Source: Gammaproteobacteria bacterium (GTDB lineage Bacteria; Pseudomonadota; Gammaproteobacteria; Steroidobacterales; Steroidobacteraceae). From it: a stretch of 64,000 nucleotides of DNA. The position numbers and the translations under genes were made by a program. The stretch is taken from contig JADJHU010000018.1 in the NCBI GenBank assembly GCA_016707425.1, positions 41,678 to 105,677 on the forward strand, given 5' to 3'. Positions 27,860-35,376 of the stretch are shown piece by piece. Position 1 is the first letter of the stretch; every line of letters begins with the position of its first letter. The notes beneath the pieces were generated by a model that had not been told where the DNA came from, did no database searches, and worked only from the letters and a program-made list of their open reading frames with translations.

Positions 27860-27958
27860 GCCACGCGTGTCCCGCCAAGCCGTACGCAGGCGGGCGGCTG
27901 AGACCACCGCCATCTGGCGTGACCTGCAGTTCGACCCGGCGCTGAGGCAGTGCCGGAC

Positions 27959-28882
27959 ATGCGCCGCGGACTGCGGGCTTTCTTCCGCGAGCCGACCGTG
28001 CAGTTCCTGCTGCTCGGGGCGCTGCTCTATGGCGCGAGCCTGCTGCATGCGCGGCTGAACGATCCGCGGCGGATCGTGATCGGCGCGGCGGATGTCGCGC
28101 GCCTCGGGCAGCTATACGCGCAACAGTTCGGTGTGGCGCCTTCGCCCTCCCAGCTCGAGTGGCTGATCGAGCGCCATGTTCGCGACGAGGTGCTCTACCG
28201 CGAGGGCCTCGCGCTCGGGCTCGGCGAGGCCGACGAGGTGGTGCGGCGGCGCATCGTGCAGAAGATGGAGTTCCTGAGCGATGACGAAAGTCCGGTCGCC
28301 GCACCGACCGCCGCGGAGCTGCGCGCCTTCTATGCCGCGCATGCCGAGCGCTATCGCAGCCCGGCGCGCGTGAGCTTCACGCAGCGCTACTTCTCGCCCG
28401 ATCCTGGCGGTGAGGCTGCGGCCCGTGAGCGCGCTGCGCGCGCACTCGCACTGCTGGCGGCGCAAGGCGGCAGTGGCGCGGCGACGGCCGGCGACCCCTT
28501 CTGGGACCGCGAGTATCTCGAGCGCGCAGATCTCCTCGAGATCGAACGGGTCTTCGGGCGGGGCGAGCTTTCCACCCGCGTCTTCGAGCTTCCCGAGGGC
28601 CGCTGGTCCGGGCCGCTGCGCTCGGGTTTCGGCTGGCATCTCGTGCGCATCGAGGCTCGCGAGGCACCGCGGCTCGCTTCCTTCGCCGAGATGGAATCCG
28701 CGCTGCGTTCGGACTGGCAGGACGAGCAGCGCGCGCAGCGCAAGCGTGCGGGGCTCGAGCGTCGGATGCAGGGCTATCGGATCGTGCGCGAGTACGCAAC
28801 CCGGGACGCAGGTGCTGCGCAGGGTGCGAGTACCGCGAGGGCCGGTGGGGCGACCCCCGTCCTCGAGAGCACCGGCCAGTGA
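27959..28882 (+). CDS. Membrane-anchored PpiC-type peptidyl-prolyl isomerase
   Basis: A 307-residue protein with one N-terminal membrane segment (PTVQFLLLGALLYGASLLHA) and a SurA/PpiC-like helical chaperone part, then a parvulin-like region in which FELPEGRWSGPLRSGFGWHL is the recognisable C-terminal core. The conserved parvulin core is partly degenerate, so activity may be mainly chaperone. Its TGA overlaps the HupE-like start by 4 nt. It may help fold exported proteins of this locus, such as the sulfatases. Confidence 0.78.
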   Translation: MRRGLRAFFREPTVQFLLLGALLYGASLLHARLNDPRRIVIGAADVARLGQLYAQQFGVAPSPSQLEWLIERHVRDEVLYREGLALGLGEADEVVRRRIVQKMEFLSDDESPVAAPTAAELRAFYAAHAERYRSPARVSFTQRYFSPDPGGEAAARERAARALALLAAQGGSGAATAGDPFWDREYLERADLLEIERVFGRGELSTRVFELPEGRWSGPLRSGFGWHLVRIEAREAPRLASFAEMESALRSDWQDEQRAQRKRAGLERRMQGYRIVREYATRDAGAAQGASTARAGGATPVLESTGQ

Positions 28883-29910
28883 GCGGGCGTGTACGGCTCT
28901 TGCGCTCGCTCGCACTCACGCTAATCCTGTGGACTGCGGCCGCGGCCGTACCGGCGCACGAGGTGCGCCCAGCGCTCTTCGAGATCCGTCGCAGCACGAA
29001 CTCGCAGTGCGAGATTCTCTGGAAGCAGCCAGTCGCGGGCGAGCTGGCTGTGCGACTGGTGCCGCGGCTTTCGGCAGGCTGGCTCGATGCCCCACCTGCA
29101 AGCGAGTCGCGCGCACCCGGGCATCGGGCCCTGCGCTGGTTGCGGGCAGATTGCCCGCTCGAACCCCTCGAGGCGCAGTCGCTTGCAGTCGAGGGCCTCG
29201 ATGCGACGCTCACCGACGTGCTGGTGCGCGTGGACTTCGGCGACGGACGGAGGCTCCAGCACATCCTCCGTCCGGGAGATGCGCCGCTGGCGCTCGCAGG
29301 CACCAGCGTCGCGCGCACGGCGGGCGCCACGCCCGGGAGTGGGGCTTATTTCCGCCTCGGCGTGGTACACATCCTCGAGGGCGTCGATCATCTGGCTTTC
29401 GTGCTCGCGCTCGTGCTGCTCGTCGGGCTGCGCGCGCGGCTGGTCACGGCCGTAACCGGCTTTACCGTGGCACACAGTTTTACGCTCGGGGCCACCGCAC
29501 TCGGGTTGCTTCGGCCCTGGCCGGCTTTCATCGAAATGCTGGTCGCGCTCAGTATCCTGTTCGTGGCCGCCGAGGCGCTGCGTGCCCGAGGCGCCGCGCC
29601 GGGCACGCTTACCCAGCGCTGGCCCGAGCTCGCTGCCCTCGGCTTTGGCCTCCTGCACGGCTTTGCCTTTGCGGGTGCGCTGAGCGAAATCGGGCTGCCA
29701 CGAGACGAAACACTGCTGGCGATCCTGCTCTTCAACCTCGGAGTGGAGGCCGGACAGCTCGTCTTCATTGCCGCGGTGCTCGCCGTGAGCCTGGCCGTGC
29801 TGCGCGTGAATTTCCGCCTGCCGCCACGGATGGCCGAGCTCCCCGCGTATGTGATCGGCGCCTGCGCGGGTTTCTGGACGATCGAGCGAGCACTCGTCGT
29901 GTTTGCGTGA
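28879..29910 (+). CDS. HupE/UreJ-like membrane protein
   Basis: A 343-residue protein with a signal peptide ending AAAVPAHE, an extracytoplasmic domain of ~140 residues, and six or so C-terminal membrane helices. The HupE/UreJ_2 signature is clear: GVVHILEGVDHLAFVLALVL, TGFTVAHSFTL and GFGLLHGFAFAGAL, with histidines that may bind a metal. GTG 28879 overlaps the PpiC stop. The family is often found beside PpiC proteins; classical HupE members carry nickel or cobalt, but this divergent group has no proven role. Confidence 0.83.
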   Translation: MSGRVRLLRSLALTLILWTAAAAVPAHEVRPALFEIRRSTNSQCEILWKQPVAGELAVRLVPRLSAGWLDAPPASESRAPGHRALRWLRADCPLEPLEAQSLAVEGLDATLTDVLVRVDFGDGRRLQHILRPGDAPLALAGTSVARTAGATPGSGAYFRLGVVHILEGVDHLAFVLALVLLVGLRARLVTAVTGFTVAHSFTLGATALGLLRPWPAFIEMLVALSILFVAAEALRARGAAPGTLTQRWPELAALGFGLLHGFAFAGALSEIGLPRDETLLAILLFNLGVEAGQLVFIAAVLAVSLAVLRVNFRLPPRMAELPAYVIGACAGFWTIERALVVFA

Positions 29911-29952
29911 GGTCCTGTTGCCCGAGGCGGGCGCCCCTGCGACACTGAGCTT

Positions 29953-30447
29953 ATGTCCGATGCTTTCACAGCCCAGCTCGACAGCAGCTCGCTCACTGCC
30001 GTCCTCCATCACGCCGGCGGCGAGCTCGCGCGCCGGCACGAGGCGCTGTGGCAGGCGGTCTGGCGGCAGAAGCATGTGCCAGCGCCCGTGCTCGAGCTCT
30101 GCCGGCTGCGTCTCGCGCAGCTGCACGGCGCCGTGCACGAACTCGAGGCTCCACCACCCCGCGATGCCCGCGAGAGGCTCGATGCGGCGAAGAGCAGGAG
30201 CGTCATCACAGGTTCATGGGTCCGTGAGTCCTGCCTCTCGCCAGCCGAGCGCAGTGCACTCGAGTTTGCCGAGGTTTACGGCCAGGATCCGCAGGCCATC
30301 ACGGACGAGCTCGCCGCGGCGGTGAAGGAGCACTTCGGAGATGCGGGGCTCGTCGCCCTGATCGAGGCACTCGGGGTGATCGACGGGCGCATCCGGCTGG
30401 CGATGATGCTCGGTGCGTTGCTGCCACGGGAGGAGAATCATGAGTGA
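29953..30447 (+). CDS. Carboxymuconolactone decarboxylase-fold protein lacking CxxC
   Basis: A 164-residue AhpD/CMD-like helical protein: VPAPVLELCRLRLAQLHGAV, LSPAERSALEFAEVYGQDPQ, ALIEALGVIDGRIRLAMML. The position that holds the redox CxxC in AhpD-like members is CRLRLAQLHGAVHEL, with no second cysteine, so peroxidase activity through CxxC is unlikely. It overlaps the next CMD gene by 8 nt, implying coupled translation and perhaps a mixed oligomer. Confidence 0.7.
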   Translation: MSDAFTAQLDSSSLTAVLHHAGGELARRHEALWQAVWRQKHVPAPVLELCRLRLAQLHGAVHELEAPPPRDARERLDAAKSRSVITGSWVRESCLSPAERSALEFAEVYGQDPQAITDELAAAVKEHFGDAGLVALIEALGVIDGRIRLAMMLGALLPREENHE

Positions 30448-30955
30448 GGGACTGCGGGCGGGAACGCCCGGGCGCGCGACCGGGCACGTGATTCGTGACA
30501 GCAGCCTGGGGCTCGTCCCGGAGACGCTCCAACCGATCCTCGATCTGCAGGATGCCATCTGGCATCGGGCGAGCGTCGGCCCCGCGATCATGGAGATGCT
30601 GAGGCTGCGCAATGCGCGCACCGTGAACTGCGTCTTCTGCAAGAGCGTGCGCTACGACATCGCACGCGCTGACGGCCTCACCGAGGACAAGGTCGAGCAG
30701 ATCGATGACGGGTTCTCGCACAGCACACTCTCCGAGCGCGAGAAGCTCGTGCTCGCCTTCGCGGACCTCTACCTGCGCACACCTGATCGGGTCGATCCTG
30801 CGCTTGCCGCGCGGCTGCGCCGCGAATTCACGCCTGAGCAGATCGCACACATGGCGATCGGTCTTACCACCTGCCATGCGCTCTCGCGCTGCGCCGTGAG
30901 TCTCGGGGGAATGCCCGAAAGCCTGCCGGTAATGGAGATGCCGGTTCCGGCGTAA
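30440..30955 (+). CDS. Carboxymuconolactone decarboxylase family protein with CxxC
   Basis: A 171-residue CMD/AhpD-fold protein with LRLRNARTVNCVFCKSVRYD (redox CxxC), LSEREKLVLAFADLYLRTPD and IAHMAIGLTTCHALSRCAVS. Such proteins act as disulfide reductases or as decarboxylase-like enzymes in aromatic catabolism. It is paired with the upstream CxxC-less relative. No substrate can be assigned. Confidence 0.82.
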   Translation: MSEGLRAGTPGRATGHVIRDSSLGLVPETLQPILDLQDAIWHRASVGPAIMEMLRLRNARTVNCVFCKSVRYDIARADGLTEDKVEQIDDGFSHSTLSEREKLVLAFADLYLRTPDRVDPALAARLRREFTPEQIAHMAIGLTTCHALSRCAVSLGGMPESLPVMEMPVPA

Positions 30956-31068
30956 GCCGCACCCAATCAGGGCAAAAATGTCCGGTCGCTGATGGAAGCG
31001 GTCCTGCTTGGCGACCTCGCTCCGAAGCTACCATCGGCTCTTCGCTAGCCAGGGCGAGGAGGATGGTA

Positions 31069-32093
31069 ATGACTCGATGGTCCAGGGCAGAACTCGAGGA
31101 TGCACTGCGGCATCTTCTGAAGGTGACAGATTACTGTTTCGCCTCAGAACCGCGGGATCTCTCAGACTGGTATCAGTGCTACACGGACGATGTGGTCTGG
31201 CACGACCTCGGCTCGGGTTCAACAACGGCTGGGATGACGAGATCCGTGGCCTGGGCGCCGTACGGGCCTGGATGGAGAGTCACAACGCCATCCACCCGCA
31301 CGATGCCATGAAATACTGGCCTGTGCCCTGGTTCGTCATCGACGAGGAGCACGGCTGGGCTGCATGTGAATGGCTCAATCGAATGCGCGATCCTGGGACT
31401 GGAGAGGTGTTCGAGGAGAAGTGCTACTCGTATTTCATCTATGGCGGCAATCGCCGCTGGCGTTACGAGCTGGACGTCTACAACCCGCTGCGCATGCGAA
31501 CGATGATGGCTCACTGGGTGCGAGCGCGCGAGAAGGCTGAAGCCGCTGGTATCCCGTTGCCTGCAATCGACATGGCGTGGGGCGCAAAGATCGTCCGACC
31601 CGAAGAAGAGGTGGCACGGCGCTGGTCGCGCGATGAGCTCGAGCACGCGTTCAACCACTACGTCGAGAGTTGCAAACGCTCATTTGCGACCGGCAAGCCC
31701 GAGGAGCACGCGCGTTGCTTCACCGAGGACGTGACCTACCGCGAGCTCGGCGCCGGGTTCCAGGCGGGCTGGCAGGAAGAAGTTCGTGGGCGGGTTGCGG
31801 TTCTCAGTTGGCTAGAAGGATTGGCGCGGATCGAATCGGATCGACACATCCAGCCGTATTCCGTCAGCTGGCACATCATCGATGCCGAGCGCGGGTGGGT
31901 GGTGTTCGAGTGCCTCAATGAGATGCACGACCCGGGAAGTGGCGAGATTCTCCAGGCACGAAGCCTGAGCCGCATGAAGTACGGCGGCGCGAATCAATGG
32001 CGATTCAAGGAGGACATCTACGACCCGATGCGGAGGCGCGGCATGCTGGCTCGCTGGCGTGAAGCGCATCGTCAGAACGCCGGCCGGCGGTAG
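31069..32093 (+). pseudogene. Two-domain SnoaL-like protein with a frameshift
   Basis: Two NTF2-fold repeats of about 165 residues each. Repeat 1: RWSRAELEDALRHLLKVTDY ... LGSG/FNNGWDDEIRGLGAV; repeat 2: RWSRDELEHAFNHYVESCKR ... LGAGFQAGWQEEVRGRVAV. The aligned LGSGF/LGAGF shows that one base is missing near 31216, between GSG and FNN. Restored length is about 341 residues. ATG 31069 sits 6 nt after GAGGAGG. It is probably a binding protein or dehydratase/isomerase with two pockets; the function is unknown. Confidence 0.75.
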
Positions 32094-32121
32094 CTCCGGC
32101 GTCGGGACAACGTGTTCGTTC

Positions 32122-32142
32122 GGGCGCGCTTGCGAAGCGCCC
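32122..32142. terminator. Hairpin between SnoaL gene and TonB receptor
   Basis: GGGCGCGCTT, loop GCG, AAGCGCCC forms a stem with a 2-nt bulge. There is no following T run, so it could be a weak terminator for the SnoaL gene or a structure in the leader of the receptor mRNA. Confidence 0.4.
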
Positions 32143-32161
32143 GCAATTACCTGAGGACTGT

Positions 32162-34471
32162 ATGAGAGAGCGACATTTCCGTTCGATCGTTGTGGCTGGT
32201 GTCTATGGAGCGGCAAGCGCGGTTGCTGCCGCACAAGGGGCGCAGGCGCAGATCTCCGACTCCCAGGGGGAGACTCTTGGGTTGCAGGAGGTGACGGTGA
32301 CGGCGCGGCGCCAGGAGGAATCCCTGCAAAAGGCGCCAGTGGCGGTGACGGCCGTCAGCGGGGAAGTGCTGGACCAGATGAACATCCAGGACGTCACCCG
32401 GGTCTCTGAACTGACGCCCAACCTCACGATTGCGCACCAGACGGCGAGCACGACGTCGTCATCGATCCAGATTCGGGGCATTGGACAGAGCGAACCCGCA
32501 GCGACTGCGGAGCAGGCAGTCGGGATCTATCTCGATGGCGTGTACATTGCCCGTACCTCGGGCGCGATCTTCGATCTCGTCGACCTCGAGCGCATCGAGG
32601 TGCTCAGGGGACCGCAAGGAACATTGTTCGGTCGTAACACGCCGGGCGGTGCGGTGCAGCTGATCTCGAAGAAGCCGGCTGAGACCTTCGGCATCGAAGA
32701 GAAGCTCAGCTATGGGCGATTCAACGACTGGTACAGCCGCACCCGGATCGATACAGGGCGTCTCTTCGGTTCGCCGGTGAAGGCCACGGTGGCCTATTTG
32801 CATCGCCAGCGCGATGGATACGTGGACAATATACTTGCGCCATCCGACAAGGACCCGGGTTCCTTCGACAACAATGCCGTATGGCTGGCGCTTGCGGGGG
32901 ACCTCACGGACGGCTTCCACGCCGCATTTACGTTCGACTGGAATCAGCGCAGCGGGGCTCCGGTGTTCTTTCAACTGACGGCGGCATCACCGGACGCGAC
33001 CGCTTACTACGGACGCTCTGCGGCCCTGGGTGGTGCGCCATTCACCGTCACGCGGGAGTTCCGGCGCACGGTCGAGCAGGCGTCATTCGATGGCCGCTTT
33101 CTCGCCAAGTCCGAGAGTCTCGGCTACAACCTGACACTTCAGGGGAATCTCAGCGATTCACTGACGCTCAAGTCGATCAGTGCCTATCGATCCTATCGGC
33201 AGGACACGACGGGCGTCCAGACCGGCAATGGCGTGATGCGTGGGATCGTGATGGATCCGGTGACCTTCGCCACGAGCGTGGGCGACGTTTATGGTCCCTA
33301 CAGTCAGTTTCATTCGCCGCAGCCGCAGTCCCAGTATTCAGAGGAGCTGCAATTGCTTGGGACGGCGGGCCATTGGAGCTACATCGCGGGCCTATTCTAT
33401 TTTCACGAGCGCGCCGCGGAGTATAACCATCAACGATTCACGTTCGTGCTGCCTGGGGGCGGGGCCGCGATGAATCTGTCGGCCGTGCAGGCGTTTGGCG
33501 GCGAGACGGAATCCGTGGCCGGCTTCGGACAGGTGAGCTATCGACCTGCGGCACTCCAGGATCGCCTCGAACTCACGGGAGGGTTGAGATATACACAGGA
33601 TGACAAGAAGTTCTGGTCATGGGCGTTTCCCGCGGATCCGGGTGCCAGGAATTTCACGAACACGTCATGGCTTGCCTCGGCGAGCTATCAGTTTTCCGAC
33701 AACGTCATGTCCTTCATGCGTGTATCGACGGGGTACAAGGCGGGTGGCTTTTCGCCACGATCAGACGTGCGGGCGAGTTTCAAACCAGAGGAGGCGACGG
33801 CCTACGAGCTGGGATTGAAGGGCGAGTGGTGGGACCGACGGGTACGCACCAATCTCTCGGTGTTCCAGACGGATTACAAGGATCTTCAGGTTCCCGTGTT
33901 TCGTGCGGGTTCCGGAGGGTTGAGCTCGATCGTCACGAACGCCGGTGAGGCCACCATCAGGGGGTTCGAAGTCGAGGCTGTCGCGAGAGTCGCCGAGGGA
34001 CTCACCATTAATGCATCCTACGGCTACATCGATCCGAAGTATGACAAGTACATGTACCGGGATCCGGTTACCGATCTGCTGGTGAATGTCGCTGATCGGG
34101 CTCGATTCATAAACGTGGCGAAGAACAGCCTGCATGCGGGCGTGGAGTACGTGGCACGGCCATTCCGAATTGGGCAGTTCTCGGCCAGTGCCGACTGGTT
34201 CGATCGGAGCGAGCGATACTTCTTCCCGCTGGATTTCGTCAGTGTCTTCAATGAGCAGGTGAAGGACCCCGGTACCGAGAACCTTCGCGTGCGCCTCGCA
34301 TTGTCCGAGATGCCGGTGGGTACGGGAACCTGGGAAGTCGCGCTCTGGGGAGACAACCTTACCGATCACAATAATGTCGGCTACGGCATCGACTTCGGTG
34401 GGCTCGGGGTGGGCGGGGTCTATTACACGGAGCCCCGTCGCTATGGCCTGGATGTGAGGCTGAAGTTTTGA
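32162..34471 (+). CDS. TonB-dependent outer-membrane receptor 2
   Basis: A 769-residue receptor: signal peptide to about AAAQGAQAQ, entry segment LQEVTVTARRQEESLQKAPV, plug motif DLERIEVLRGPQGTLFGRNT, and a barrel ending in YGLDVRLKF. It belongs to the same broad class as the other two receptors but differs enough in its barrel loops that a separate ligand is likely. CTGAGGAC precedes the ATG. It sits directly upstream of the molybdoenzyme genes (37 nt), suggesting that the imported compound is the oxidase substrate. Confidence 0.93.
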   Translation: MRERHFRSIVVAGVYGAASAVAAAQGAQAQISDSQGETLGLQEVTVTARRQEESLQKAPVAVTAVSGEVLDQMNIQDVTRVSELTPNLTIAHQTASTTSSSIQIRGIGQSEPAATAEQAVGIYLDGVYIARTSGAIFDLVDLERIEVLRGPQGTLFGRNTPGGAVQLISKKPAETFGIEEKLSYGRFNDWYSRTRIDTGRLFGSPVKATVAYLHRQRDGYVDNILAPSDKDPGSFDNNAVWLALAGDLTDGFHAAFTFDWNQRSGAPVFFQLTAASPDATAYYGRSAALGGAPFTVTREFRRTVEQASFDGRFLAKSESLGYNLTLQGNLSDSLTLKSISAYRSYRQDTTGVQTGNGVMRGIVMDPVTFATSVGDVYGPYSQFHSPQPQSQYSEELQLLGTAGHWSYIAGLFYFHERAAEYNHQRFTFVLPGGGAAMNLSAVQAFGGETESVAGFGQVSYRPAALQDRLELTGGLRYTQDDKKFWSWAFPADPGARNFTNTSWLASASYQFSDNVMSFMRVSTGYKAGGFSPRSDVRASFKPEEATAYELGLKGEWWDRRVRTNLSVFQTDYKDLQVPVFRAGSGGLSSIVTNAGEATIRGFEVEAVARVAEGLTINASYGYIDPKYDKYMYRDPVTDLLVNVADRARFINVAKNSLHAGVEYVARPFRIGQFSASADWFDRSERYFFPLDFVSVFNEQVKDPGTENLRVRLALSEMPVGTGTWEVALWGDNLTDHNNVGYGIDFGGLGVGGVYYTEPRRYGLDVRLKF

Positions 34472-34508
34472 GCGACGTGTCGAAAATGGTGTCGCAGGCG
34501 TCGTCATT

Positions 34509-35357
34509 ATGACGGAGCGACCACAGCGCCAGCTTGCGATGGTGATGGATCTGACCGAGGCGTGGGGAATTTGGCGAGGCGTGGGAGTTCAATCACCGGG
34601 AGGTATTTTTCGGCGGGCGGGGTCGGGAGGTGCAATTGCGGGTGCAGGGGGAGAGGCCGCAGTGGGGTCCGAACTGGGATGAGGACCAGGGTGGCGGGGA
34701 GTATCCGAACTCGTTTTATTTTTACCTGCCACGCATCTGCAATCACTGCACGCACCGGCGTGTCTGGAGGCCTGTCCGCGTCGGGCGATTTTCAAGCGCC
34801 AGGAGGACGGGATCGTTCTGGTGGACGAGGACCGCTGCAAGGGGTATCGGTTCTGCATGGAGGCGTGTCCGTACAAGAAGATCTATTTCAATGCGGAGCG
34901 GGGGTGGCGAACAAGTGCATTCTGTGCCTGCCGCGGGTCGAGAAAGGGGCGGCGGCGTGGTGCACGGCAGTGTCCTGGACGGGTGCGTTTCTTCGGGTTC
35001 CGGGATGACGAGGGCTCGGCGGTGTACCGGCTGGTGGAGCGCTGGAAGGTGGCGGTGCCGCTGCACCCGGAGTACCGGACGGGGCCGAATGTGTTCTACA
35101 TTCCGCCGCTGGCGCCTGCGGCGCTCAACGAGTGGGGCGAGTTCGACCCGCGGCGCAGTCGCATTCCGGAGGACTACCTGCGTTCGCTGTTCGGGCAGGC
35201 GGGGCTGGACGCCCTCGCCACGCTCGCTGCCGAGATGAAGAAGACCAGGGCGGGGAGAGCTCCGAGGCTCATCGAGACGCTCGTGTCGATCGACTGGAGC
35301 GACATGTTCGGGGGCTTCGATCGGGATCCATCGACCATCCGCTGGGTGAAGAGCTGA
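34509..35357 (+). pseudogene. Type II DMSO-reductase-family iron-sulfur beta subunit, disrupted
   Basis: The start reads MTERPQRQLAMVMDLT, as in NarH/EbdB/DdhB-type subunits. The expected first cluster motif (CxxCxxC...C) is absent: the sequence jumps to WEFGEAWEFNHREVFFGGRG. Later pieces, in three frames, supply CNHCTH, CKGYRFCMEACPYKKIYFNA, KCILCLPRVEKG and a long tail ending TIRWVKS. At least three single-base breaks plus the missing N-terminal block are needed to restore it. The protein would pass electrons from the molybdenum subunit to a haem or membrane acceptor in the periplasm. Confidence 0.78.
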
Positions 35358-35376
35358 GCGCAGGGGGGCTGAGGGG

